NCBI GenBank assembly: GCA_030272585.1
Contig: BSYQ01000017.1
Location: 124,001-188,000 of the forward strand
Source of the DNA: Bryopsis sp. KO-2023
Lineage: Eukaryota > Chlorophyta > Ulvophyceae > Bryopsidales > Bryopsidaceae
DNA: 64,000 bases
Direction: 5' to 3'
Below the pieces are notes generated by a model, which saw only the letters and a program-made list of their open reading frames with translations, was not told the origin of the DNA and ran no database searches. This document shows positions 22,832-33,280 of the stretch, piece by piece. Every line of letters starts with the position of its first letter. The first letter of the stretch is position 1. Position numbers and translations under genes: made by a program.

Positions 22832-23695
22832 TTAATAAAAAACCCTGTTCCCAGTGCGTACTTTTCGAATAAGAATGGCATATGGCCGCACGTCGTCTTC
22901 ATTCGGGCTCAACCACTGCGACGCTGCAACCTTGCGGAATGTTTCCGGATTGACCCGATTCTGTAGAACAACTTGGTGCTCTTCTCCCTTGTGGGTGAAC
23001 TCTGGTGAAAATTGAGCCGCCGTTGTGATGTCTGGGGTGGTGTAGATGCCAGGGCCGTAGTTGCGTCGTTTCCCTTTGGACAGCAAGAAGCCAACTTCGG
23101 TGATAGACTTGGCACAATCCTTTGATGTCCCATGGTATGAGACCGGCCAGCCGCCACCATCTGGTTTGTCGTCCAGCCAGTCGTCATCTTCGTATTTCCC
23201 TGAAACGGCCAGAGCAAACCGCTTCCAGCCGCAAGGTCTCTTATAGATCTCGCCCCCTCGTCGAAAGACCCTATCCCCGTCTCTTTTGTTCGTGAAGTCG
23301 TAGTTGTAGTCAGGAGCCAGCACACCCGCGTTCACCTCCATACATCCGTCAACAAGAGTTGTGCCCATCTGCACTAATAGATTGGAAATTGAGAAGAGCT
23401 GGAAGGTGCAATTCTTTTCGACATCACACTCTTCAAGTGTTCTGTCGTCTTCGAGCTGTTTCCCTGCCCATATCAAGATCTGGTCGTCTGGTGCGATGCC
23501 AATCTCGTTTAGGATCTTCCATTTCAGGTCGCTCACCGTGGTAATAGAGAGGACCATGATTGAAATGGTCTTCCCCGCGAGGGTTGCGATATGAATACGG
23601 AACTGTGTCTCATTTCTAACGGGATAGTCTCTGGGTAGTGTCGCTCCCGCGTTCGACCCGATGCCCACACGCCTGGGAGAAGGTATTCCAATCAT
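22832..23695 (-). CDS. Ubiquitin-like/PARP-like ART fusion protein, copy C
   Basis: 287 residues from the ATG at 23695. The frame is open further upstream, but only with non-ATG codons, and this ATG aligns with the N-terminus of copy A. The UBL domain contains TVSDLKWKILNEIG and PDDQILIWAGKQLEDDRTL, and ends LQLFSIS without Gly-Gly. The ART domain has RGGEIYKRPCGWKRFALAV, SYHGTSKDC, GPGIYTTPDITTA, VVLQNRVNP and SPNEDDVRPYAIL, so the H-Y-E residues are all present. The family signature GRGIY reads GPGIY here. Compared with copy A most changes are conservative. The gene is convergent with nothing nearby. Its upstream side shares a module with pseudogene B, and beyond that lies degraded DNA. Confidence 0.85.
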   Translation of the reverse strand: MIGIPSPRRVGIGSNAGATLPRDYPVRNETQFRIHIATLAGKTISIMVLSITTVSDLKWKILNEIGIAPDDQILIWAGKQLEDDRTLEECDVEKNCTFQLFSISNLLVQMGTTLVDGCMEVNAGVLAPDYNYDFTNKRDGDRVFRRGGEIYKRPCGWKRFALAVSGKYEDDDWLDDKPDGGGWPVSYHGTSKDCAKSITEVGFLLSKGKRRNYGPGIYTTPDITTAAQFSPEFTHKGEEHQVVLQNRVNPETFRKVAASQWLSPNEDDVRPYAILIRKVRTGNRVFY

Positions 23696-26600
23696 TGGAA
23701 GAACTTTGGTGTTCAGCAATGTCAAAACCTGGGATAAACGCACAACAGGCTCTTTGCTGTCTAGGATTTTTGTCAAGGCAAGATACAGGCTCCACCATCT
23801 TTTGCATATCACTGATCGCTTCAAACACTGTTTTTTGTCGTGGTGGACCTGAACCTCATTATTTGGATGTCTTCGACAGGAAAGGGGGACCTCATCCAAT
23901 TACGTTGGAGCGTTCGAGGGACTCCTCTTACCTGCCAGCCTGACGCGCCAACAGCCCAAACAAGTGGAGGGTTGTGTCTCCACTGCCATGCGCTAGTTTT
24001 TCCTCCGTGTGGAACACTGTCGATTGAACTCCTGTTTGGAGACTGACACGACGGGTTTCAATCGAGCAGCCCATCGTGTTGCGTATTCCGACGTGGACGA
24101 ACGGGAATCGTTGAGTCGTTCTGCAAGAGCTTTTCTTCCCCTTGATCTTCGTTTCGGAACCCCCGACAGTCATGGTAGAAGCTGTTGAGGGCCCTATAAC
24201 CAAAGTTTTTGAAGTAGCGCTGCTTCATACTGTTCATACAGATTCTGTATTGGCCCTCTTGCTGCACAGAAATCACTGTGTTCTCTGCACACAGAAACAA
24301 CGTGGGCTCTGCCCATGGCACCGCGTTGTCGTTTCTGATTTGTTTTGACTCCGGATTGTGTGTGCGTCTTTGTGCCAATCCGTTTTTTAAAGAGAACTGG
24401 CGCCGCCTCTTTCGTTAGTTTTCTTTGAAAAAGATAAACTGGGTATTACGGGCGGGCGCTGAGTGATGACTTCCTTGGGAACAAGAAGAATGGTTTTTCT
24501 TTCTGTTTTGGCTCAGGGTGTTGTGTCGTCCATGTGGTGGACGCTCCATTTTGTGATGCTTCTCGAAATAATGAGTATTGAGAATGAGATTTTAGAAAAG
24601 ATTGCCTAAAGTTCCGAAATCCACACATTTTTCTATTCTGTGAGCGAGTACGTGATGTTGCAAGCCAAGAAAAAGAGTTTTTTTATTCATTTGAAGTCCC
24701 TCTGGTGGGCACAGGTTCCTTTCAATACATCGAATAAAATTGTCGTGGTCAGTGGCTCGGTTTCTGGCAGCTTTCTGTCGCCGACGACCAATGGACGACT
24801 TCACAACCTCATATACGACTGCCTTCCGCTATTTCGCCACCCGCAAACAAAATGGAAAAGCTCTTTCGTCTGGGGAATCTGGTGCAATCCGTCGCTGTAC
24901 CTTGCAGAAGGGACCAGCGATCGGTATGTGTGCCACAACAAGAACACCCCAAGCGCACATACCTCCAGAGCGTGTTCCGCTATGGCGTAGCATCGTCCAG
25001 AAACAGCAACTGGGAGCAGCACATGCACGTTCACAACTTCCAGAGGGCAAACAGGGTCTGGACCAGTCCGACTCGCCTTCATCAGTCAATCCACGGCTGC
25101 AAGGAAGAAGACAGGGCTGCTTTGGAGCCCGCATTCGAGAGGCTCCAGAAGGTGCGACTGATACATGCTTTCTTTCTTGTGAGGATGCAAGCCCAGGTAT
25201 TCATGCAAGGAAAAGAAGCTACCGACTCGAGGTAGTTTTTGCTTTGTGCACAGGATTTTTGTGGTGAAGGGACAATAGGAGACGTGGTTGAGCTCGTTCC
25301 AGACGGGGGGAACGGCAAGACCGGAAGCATGGTTGGAATCTGCGAGGGAAATGTTTAGAGGGCCTTGACATACCGCAAAGCAGCGAAACAGGAGAGAATG
25401 TTGGGATTTTGTGTCAGGCTTCCGAATTTGCTCTCTGCTGAAGGTATGCACACAGGGCTTTTTCCTCATGGACTTGGAAACATGATCAACACCTTGCAAG
25501 TCAATGGACTTCCCCAGAGTTTTCTTGAATCAAGACTTGCGTGTTTCCATAAGGAGTGCTAGTTCCAGGTGTCCACCATCTGCCCATGGGGGAATTTCTG
25601 ACAACTATCAGTAGAAATGTGTAGGAGATGGAATTCCTTCAAAACAAGTATGCCATTCTCGGTGTTCTCAACAACCACTATGGGAAGAACCGCTCTGTGC
25701 GGGGTAGAAAAATCACGTTCGATTTCCGCCGAAAACTGAAGTCGCGAAAATCGACGCGACAGAGAGAGGGAATGGTAGGAAACACCTGGGTTCGACTCCC
25801 AGGCATTCCCGTCACGATCTGGGGCGGAAAAACGGAGTCGCTGGCGAAGTCGTCAGCGACGGACGAAATGGCGAAACTCTACCCCGCACAGTCAACCCCG
25901 CACAAGACAGTAACCCCGTACAGGACTCTGTGCGGGGTTAGTATCCTGTGCGGCGTAGGGTTGACGTCACCGAATCGCGAAATGCGGTGGATGGTGTGAT
26001 CTGTCACACTCGTTTGGAATGCCAGTTCGCAGATCTCAATTGCGTGCTGGAGTCGAACGAAAATGGCCAGGGGAGGGAGCACTCGATCGAGTCCCTCGCG
26101 AGGTACTCGCGGACCTCCCATAGGCTGAGAGCCATGCGGTCGACGGAGGATTGCTGCCATGCGTGGTCCAAGCGTCAGAACGAGATCTTTGGAGGTCGGT
26201 TGGTGAAAAGAGGTCATGGACGACGCCTGCGTACTCGGCAATCCTCCAGTGAGCCACGCTTTCGACGCATCCCCAAGCACGGCCTCGGGCTCTGCTTCGA
26301 GCAGCGCCGCGAGATTCTTACACGAGCGACGCATCGCGCAACGCAGCTCCCCTGGGTTTTCCCACCAGTTCAAGGAGAGCCGAAGGTTTGTTTTTTTTCA
26401 ACTGCTGTGTCCTGCGTGTATTTCACATCGGCACTTTACTTTTTTGAAGGACTACGCCCCAGTATTTTTTTGTTGTGTTTTTTACTTTAGCAAAAATTGG
26501 ACAAAAAGGAGGCTTCAAGATATTGCCACCTTATGAATGTTAGTTGAATTTCTGAGCCAGCCTATAACGCATTTCAGTGCCACCTGCTTGCAATCTTGTT

Positions 26601-26900
26601 GATCCTGCCCCTGCTTGTTGAAGGTTGGAAATCCTAGCTCCTACCTTGTCACACCCCTCCCCCCCCCCCCCCAAAAAAAAAAAAAGAAAAAGAAAAAGGG
26701 AAAGGAAAATAAAACAAGTCTGTGTTCGAGGTTCGCACCTGTGCATTGTACACTTTCTTGAAAAAGTGAAGAAAAAACCCACAACAGGATGCTGGTCCAT
26801 CGAATTCTTGCTTTCTCCAATCATGTTGATTTGCTGTCCAAATAGATTCTTGCAAAGGTAAAATCAGTTCGCTGGATTGATGGATGGACAACGAATCAAA
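23696..26900. other. Degraded region with coding-like fragments
   Basis: Includes the B/C shared module (about 24,008-24,078). At 24,640-25,560 all three plus-strand frames contain coding-like pieces with many stops (for example ERLQKVRLIHAFFLVRMQAQ at about 25,140), which looks like an old gene or transposon broken by indels. GTGCGGGG motifs lie at 25,695-25,705 and 25,883-25,965. No intact gene is seen and the fragments were not assigned to a family. Confidence 0.45.
25768..25811 (+). ncRNA. tRNA-like acceptor/T-arm minihelix
   Basis: GGGAATG at the 5' side pairs with CATTCCC at the 3' side. Between them is a perfect five-pair T-arm, CTGGG-TTCGACT-CCCAG, with a canonical T-loop. The stretch GGTTCGACTCC fits the Pol III B-box consensus. 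D-arm and anticodon arm are absent; only about 11 nt (GTAGGAAACAC) separate the acceptor strand from the T-arm. It is therefore not a normal tRNA. It may be a tRNA-derived remnant, the end of a SINE, or a minihelix RNA. Confidence 0.5.
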
Positions 26901-27519
26901 GGATCGACTTCAAAAATGGATGGCTTCCCATGACTCCACAGAGAAAACCCCCAGCTTTTCTTGGTTATGTTTTCAGGGGCTGGAGAATCCCAGAGGGCTC
27001 TTTGCGCTTCAAATTCTGACCTGTGCAGCTTATCTAAACGCGCTTTGCTGCAAGTTACTCCCGGAACCAGGAAGCCAAGGAAGGGGAAAATTTAACCCTC
27101 AACAACGAAGGCAACATCCAGGCGATCGCCACCATTGACAGAATCCCCTTCAGAAGAAGAAGACGATCTCAAACCTTAAGAGGAAGAGGGCTCGGGGCCG
27201 GACTGGGTGGTGCTCGTTGCAATCACAGATGAAATCGAACCTCCTGAAGACGCTGCAGCCATTATCGCAACACCACCAGGAACGCTGCCCTCACCAACGC
27301 AAGGCCGACCGGCCGGCAGTAGTGGGTAGGACTGCACTGGATTTTTTTGCATTTTGTGAAGGTCTGTAGCACTCCTGCTAGTACTACTCATGAGCTCAAC
27401 AGTCGCCACCAAATCCATTTCCTTCAGAAAGTTCCCACCCCATTCAATTTGTTGATTGTGTTTAGGGGAAAATCTTGAGAGGGGTGCAGTGTTTCGAACT
27501 GTAGATGAGGTGTGACTGT

Positions 27520-28690
27520 ATGGAGTGGCGAATGGGACACGAAACTTCAGACGACCCCTCGTCGCTACTCAGATCTGGCCATGTTGTGGTGCTGTTCAGT
27601 GGAGGGCTCAACACCACACTGTTGCCTGCTCTGCTGCATTTGTGCCTGCCATCGGATGCTCCTATTGATCTTGTGAACGTTTCATTTACCAAAGAGACAT
27701 CGCCAGATTGAGTGGGGAGCATCGAATCAGTCAGGGAACTCAGGCAATGGGCCCCTGATAGGCTGTGGCGGCTTGTTGAGGTTGATTCTTCCCTTGATGA
27801 GGTGGATGGTCTCAGGTGACACATCTATTCTTTTTCCAATTCATGAAGGATCATCGTGGGGTTAACAGCCGTCTAATAGTTTTTGGCCTGATCAACAGAT
27901 CAGACCTTCTGGCCCTACTGCACCCGTGCTCGTCGATTTTGGACCCGAATGTTGGTGCCCCTCTGTGGTTGGCAGCAAGAACTCAACATGATTTCTGACC
28001 CACTGGACAGCTCAGATGAACTTGTTGTGGAGGCTGTTCGATACATGGTGCGGAGTTCACATCGTCGGCTCCTGTGGTTTTGACAGGGCATGGTGCCGCC
28101 GATCAGTGCTGTGGATATGCTCGCCATAAGTCAAGGTCTGTTGCTCCATCCTCACTGACAGCATTCCAACGCAAAGATTCGTCTGGGATCCAATTCCATG
28201 CTAGAGAAACAATGAGACGAACAGAGAAACCTGTGGAAACATGTAAGTCTTGCGCGATGCCGCCCAAAACATGAGGGTTTAACGAACAGTTGCAATGCCC
28301 GATGTCAGGTGTCGGGAGGGTGCCTTGCACAGGTTGAGAAGCGAAGTTCAGATGGAGCTCCGTCGGTTATGGAAGACAAATTTGGGGCGAGATGATCGTG
28401 TTGTGTCTGATCACTGCCGAGAGGCCAGATTTCCTTTCCGAGACGAGGAGGTTGCGGTCCTATTTGCACATCTTCCGTTGTAGGTCAGAACCTGACGCTG
28501 TAAAGAGCAGTACTGTGTGCTTCAACCTTTACAGGCAAAGGCGACAAAATGGTGGTGAGGGAATATTTGAGGAGTCTTGAAGTCTTGGAGAGTGCGGCCT
28601 CCAGGAAGAAGTGCGCAATCCAGTTCGGCAGCAGGGTCAGCAAACTATCTAATTGTCGCTATTTCAGCAGCAGCCAGGCAGCCAACAAAA
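27520..28690 (+). pseudogene. ASNSD1-like asparagine synthetase-domain pseudogene
   Basis: The C-terminal synthetase-like half of an asparagine-synthetase-domain-containing protein 1 homologue is recognisable in pieces. They are VVLFSGGLNTT (pyrophosphate loop, with Asp changed to Asn), PIDLVNVSF, RELRQWAPDRLWRLVEV, ILDPNVGAPLWLAAR, VVLTGHGAADQCCGYARHK, NLGRDDRVVSDHCREARFPF and GDKMVVREYLRSL, then AIQFGSRVSKLSN. Plausible introns remain: 27,816-27,898 and 28,136-28,308 join in phase. The gene is damaged. TGA at 27,709-27,711 replaces the Arg expected after SPD (CGA to TGA fits), two compensating frameshifts lie between 27,990 and 28,065, and the join near 28,480 is out of phase. LENPRGLFALQIL at about 26,980-27,020 may be a trace of the N-terminal half. 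Confidence 0.75.
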
Positions 28691-28993
28691 CAAGTGCAGG
28701 CTGTGTGGATCTCACAGATGTCCATGGGTTTGGGTTTGGGTTTACACGATGGTTTTGGTACAGGTTATGGTCGTGTGTTTTTGACAACAAAAGTTTGGGA
28801 GATGTACAGATGCTGGGGATTTTGTAACATGAAAACACACATTTCACATGATTGAGATAGCATTGGTTATGTGCGGGGTGTTTAAAAACCACCGCACATG
28901 CACCGATCTGCCCCGCACAAACCGGAAATAACGCCGCACTGCTCATCAACTAACAACCCCGCACACAGCCTCACCAGCCCCGCATGGCTCTGC

Positions 28994-29340
28994 GATGATA
29001 TGACCCGATTACTGCGAGGTATGGGAGACCCCGCACAAAGCCTCACCAACCCCGCACAGCGCTGTGCGATGTTATGACCCGGTTACTGCGAGGTGCGAGG
29101 GACCCCGCACAAAGCCAAACCAAACCCGCACACATCCACCACACCAACCCCGCACGGCTCTGTGCGATGTTATGACCCGATTACTGCGAGGTCTGAGAGA
29201 CCTCGCACAAAGCCAAACCAAACCCGCACAGCGCTGTGCGATGTTATGACCCGGTTACTGCGAGGTGCGAGGGACCCCGCACAAAGCCACAACCACCCCG
29301 CACGGCTCTGTGCGAAGTTTTGAGCCGATTACTGCGGGGT
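28994..29340 (+). repeat. 74-bp tandem array with GTGCGGGG/CCCCGCAC motifs
   Basis: Five copies of a unit containing GATGTTATGACCCGGTTACTG (first base varies; starts near 28,994, 29,068, 29,166, 29,240 and 29,314). Spacing is 74 bp except one of 98 bp carrying an insertion. Each unit holds CCCCGCACAAAGCC and GCTGTGCG words. The last unit forms part of the left arm of the inverted repeat. Confidence 0.85.
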
Positions 29341-29592
29341 ACAGTGAACCTCGCACAGAGGTTGACGTCTTTGTCGCCACCCTACCCCGCACAGGATCTG
29401 CGACTCAGCCCCGCACAGGCACCTCGCACATACACGCTGGAACCCCGCACACTGTGCGGGGTTTATATTCCCCTGTGCGGGGTAGGGTGGCGACAAAGAC
29501 GTCAACCTCTGTGCGAGGTTCACTGTACCCCGCAGTAATCGGCTCAAAACTTCGCACAGAGCCGTGCGGGGTGGTTGTGGCTTTGTGCGGGG
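29275..29592. repeat. Perfect 121-bp inverted repeat with 76-nt loop
   Basis: Left arm 29,275-29,395 and right arm 29,472-29,592 are exact reverse complements over all 121 bases by hand comparison. The spacer (29,396-29,471) itself contains the palindrome CCCCGCACACTGTGCGGGG. The arms carry repeated CCCCGCAC words. Identity over this length implies a very recent origin, gene conversion, or an assembly fold-back. A foldback-type mobile element is a reasonable reading. Confidence 0.9.
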
Positions 29593-30915
29593 CAGTGTAG
29601 TTCATGTGCGGGGTGTCAAAATGACCCCGCACACAGGGGAATTTCCCATAGTGAACAGTACAACTGAAGGGTTAATCAATGTGGGCCAGTGGTTATTCGT
29701 ATGCTCAACTTCTGCTGTCCCTTCTGTTCAATCATCCATTTGAGGGGTCTGCATTTGAATTGCGATTTGCTTTTTGCTGCAAACACAGGTCCTCGGAATT
29801 CCACCTTCAGCTCTGTAGATGTTTGAGAACTGTCGAAGCACGGACGTTCCTGAGGGAGACTGGAATCTCTGTGATGATGCTGGGAACAAAAAGCTTAGCA
29901 TTATTGAGGCCAGGTGAGCAATCCGCTCCACAGATTGAGATTTCTTGAACAAACTCATGGTTGTGTTTGGACTGCAAATAATCTTGCACTGCCATGTAGG
30001 ATGGAGCTAGGACGCATCATGCGTCTTTCCATGATGGAAAGTGAATTCGGCAACTTGGGTGACGTATGACGGGGTGGATGGTTTCGACAAAGCTATGAAA
30101 GATTTCATGCATGAAATCTTAACCCCTTGCAGTCATATGACTGGAAGGGGTCAAGGGCTCTTTGTTGTCGGCAGAAGAGTGGCTGATTGATCTGGGAGAA
30201 GCACTCATCCAGGCTTTGAAATACGCAGTCCCTGTCAATATGACATTCGGTGCGTGAAACTCCCCAGTCTGAATTGTCGTTGCAAAAGTGGACTTAAGTA
30301 AAGAGTGATACCCGATCCAGACCACTGGGAACAAGGAAAATATCAAATTCGAAGAGAGGGCCCCCTCCCTTACAATAACACCCCATCGAATCAGCTTTGT
30401 TGAGATGCACCAGGTTGTTCCCCATGGCGGAAGGGCTAGTTTCAGTCGTGCAAGATATCCCAACGAACATCGCACCGTCGGTTGGTACTGCCACGAGGAT
30501 ACCGTTGATGCTCACGGCTCCGAAAGACATGGCTGAAGGGTGCGTTTTGGCGGAAAAAGATAGGATCGGCGCAGCCAGGGGTCCCTCCTCTGACATCTCA
30601 TCTGCAGACGTGCCATCGCACCACGTGAGTTTGGCGTCATGTCGTTATTTCGAGCTGTAGTCCTTGCTCAAACGCAAGCACTCACGGAAATAGTTTATAG
30701 GCAAACAGCTCTGTTTTTGGTGTTCAAATCATCAGACATTGTTTCGTCCTGGGGCGCTCGAGCGTTGCTTGGAATAACAAGCATTTAGACCCGCATTGCT
30801 GCGGTCTATTGCAGGTGACGCACGAGTCCCACATCGAACCCAAAATGATTATCGTGGAGCAAGACAATCAGGAAAAGGGGTTTCTGGAGGATCGTAAGGT
30901 GTCTCAAAACGACAC
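29593..30915. other. Region with palindrome cluster and unassigned frames
   Basis: Four inverted repeats lie at 30,011-30,151. A 100-codon minus-strand frame (30,596-30,294, ATG start) and an overlapping frame (to 30,119) read as protein-like but are shifted relative to each other and resemble nothing I recognise. They may be a broken gene. Confidence 0.4.
30011..30151. repeat. Cluster of four palindromes
   Basis: GACGCATcATGCGTC (30,011-30,025), CTTTCCAtgaTGGAAAG (30,025-30,041), the perfect 22-mer AAGATTTCATG/CATGAAATCTT (30,099-30,120), and ACCCCTTgCAGTCATATGACT followed by GGAAGGGGT (30,122-30,151, one mismatched pair). Confidence 0.8.
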
Positions 30916-31299
30916 ATGTGTACACCAGCGCCGCAGATGGAAAACAGCGATATGGACGAGGAGCGAAAAGGAACCGTCGGGGCGCCGCCTAGGTCTCCTC
31001 TGTGCCGCGAATGCACACAGGTGCATCTATCTCCCCCAGCTCAGTCCCACGCTCCACCCGTGGTGTTCGAACACGAGTGGTGCGCCAAGGAGATGCTGGA
31101 CACATTTCTTGACGTGCAAGATACCATCGATAGCGGCATAACGGACCTGAGAAGGGCCGTTCTTCTGCGGTCTTTCATGTTCAGGTTGAGCGCCGAGCTG
31201 GAGGAGATGGGTTTCGATGTGGAGCAGGCTTTGTACCTGGATTTTCTAATTTTAAAAAATCTGTGTAGTTTCTTGATGGGTATGTTTGGGGATCGCTGA
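30916..31299 (+). CDS. Hypothetical 127-residue protein
   Basis: ATG-initiated frame with an acidic/polar N-terminus (MENSDMDEERK as an alternative start at the second Met), a Pro-rich middle with CRECTQ, and a C-terminal half predicted to be helical (CAKEMLDTFLDVQDTIDSG, LRRAVLLRSFMFRLSAELEE). Codon composition is more GC-balanced than the flanks, supporting coding. No family is recognised. The last ~20 residues come from AT-richer DNA and might be read-through into an intron. Confidence 0.4.
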   Translation: MCTPAPQMENSDMDEERKGTVGAPPRSPLCRECTQVHLSPPAQSHAPPVVFEHEWCAKEMLDTFLDVQDTIDSGITDLRRAVLLRSFMFRLSAELEEMGFDVEQALYLDFLILKNLCSFLMGMFGDR

Positions 31300-31893
31300 A
31301 ACGCACTCTGGACAACCGCTTGGTTCAGATTCCAAAATACCCAGGCGGATCATATGTATCTGCCTTCTTTTCTTCGACAAGCAAGAATCAAGTGTTGTAT
31401 TTTTTTTTTACAAAGTCATGAAGAGCCCACATCTATTCATTCCCCCCGGCAAATACCAAGTACATAATGACAGAATTTCTTTCGTCCATTTTTGCTTTGG
31501 CAGGGATTTTTTCCAAGAAGATTCACGAATTGGTGGATATACAAGATCCATGTCCCATGAAAAAACCAGCATAAAGCAACAGGGGGAGCATATAAACACA
31601 CACATATTTTAAATATTTGCAAAGGGGAGGAATGGAGAACTGCCCCATCCTGCCTAAAACAGACAATCCTCCTCCATTCTCGAACTGGGAATGACATTTT
31701 TTTTCAATTAGTATTAATACACACTTGTGTTTTTAAGTACCAAAAGAGCTAAATATTGTAATATTGTAAAGTTGTCCTGCCATCATATTTCCAAAAAACA
31801 CCCCCCAAAAGCCCAGTCAATGATCATTTTCCAGTTCATTGTGCAAACAATCAACACATCCACCACAAGTCTACAGCCATTGTGTTGACTAAT

Positions 31894-32290
31894 TCATGCT
31901 CTCCACCACCAACGTGCGCAAGGATTTCCCGAGGTATGACGATCTTTCTTCAAACCTTTCAAAACTCCAAGCACCAAATCCTTCCATCCATAAGGTCTCC
32001 CGTAGATTTCGCCACCCCGGCGAACAACCGTTTCCGTGCCTCGCACTTCTGTGCGGTCGTATTTCCTGCAGGCGGGATCAAGCCAATCGGGGTTTGACTC
32101 CAGCGTGCTGGCTCCAGAGAGTCCCGGCGTGAGTTCCAGAGCGCCACCCGGTTTGATTCCAGCGTCAAACATGGGTTTGCTGTCTTCCACTTCCCTCCCC
32201 GCACGGATCAGCCGTTGCTGGTCGCTCGGAATCTCTTCCACTTTTTGTGACGTGCCCTTCAGCTTTTCAACTTTTAATCCATCCTGAACG
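31894..32290 (-). pseudogene. Truncated UBL-ART remnant
   Basis: The minus strand reads PSDQQRLIRAGREVEDSKP (the ubiquitin [15 protein letters not shown] region), then a linker, then RRGGEIYGRPYGWKDLVLGVLKG, the family block that starts the ART part. It stops at a TGA after 115 codons. The YHGT, GIY and PNE motifs are all missing and no start codon fits. A dead 5' fragment of a UBL-ART gene. Confidence 0.7.
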
Positions 32291-33280
32291 AAGAAGGATA
32301 CGATGTTGGCGCAAGGGGGTCGGCGACCGCATCAAACTATCCGCAATGGTTCCACACTTCTCTTTGTAGAAAAAACCCCGAATGATCATTCGGGTTTTTC
32401 AACTGTGTTTATGCCTAGATGAGCTGCCAGCATATTATTTAGCCCTAGGACATATCGGCTGCCGCCAACAGCAGCGATCTGCAGAAAGAAGCCTCTACCT
32501 TCTGTCTTCGGTCATTGAACGTAACGGAGCTCCGCGTTGGCACCCTCAGACCTGCTCGAATTCGAAGGAGCTCCAAATCTTCGACAAACATGTTGCCCCG
32601 CTTCACAACAATAAATCAGCTTATCAACCGACCGTTGAAGTTTTAAAGCGTCCGTGTGCGTCCCGATGTGTGAATTGTGGAATCTCGTTCCCGCCATCCT
32701 TTAGGAGCATCAGAAAACAACCCCCGTGTTCCGCACGGAGCAGGCCGACGGCAAGTTTCATCTTTCGCCGTCTCTGTCTGTTGAGTTGAGACGTCGAAGG
32801 AGACGTGTACGGAAAAAAATGCATGTGAAAATGATGGGAACGAAGGAAATGGGTCATCGGGAAGCTAGCCCGACTGGGCACACGCAGTCCGAGGTATGAG
32901 AGGTGGAGTTGGACCTGCGAAATTCGCTGATTTGGGAACAAAAGACAGACAAACAGGAGAACGAAAGAAGCCAAGGGTAGGATTGATTACCGTTGGGGTA
33001 AGAAGGATCGAGAAACTGAAACAGAAACAGAAACAGCCGCCAACCAACAAAAACTTTTACAAGACATTGCCAGACCAGAGCCTGTGAAAAAACAGCCGCC
33101 AAGGCACACCATCTTTCTGTGTGTGATTTGGTTTGAATCAGCGTTGGTGGAGATCGAGCGTTAGTCAATAGTGACAGTGCGGCGCTTTGCCACAGTTCCC
33201 CAAACTGAACATTTCAGTAGAAAAACACTGCTCCGGAATTGGCTCGTCTAGGAAAACTCGCTTTCTTTCCACAAGCCAAA
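32291..33280. other. Spacer before the Msp1 gene
   Basis: Frames here are short, overlapping on both strands and unlike any family. The last ~100 bp (for example around GCCACAGTTCCCC) presumably holds the promoter of the AAA ATPase gene. Nothing else is supportable. Confidence 0.45.

Noticed and set aside
28870..29640. CRISPR array
   Set aside because: The repeats are 74 bp and contiguous, without unique spacers, in a eukaryotic genome; they form a tandem array and foldback, not a CRISPR.
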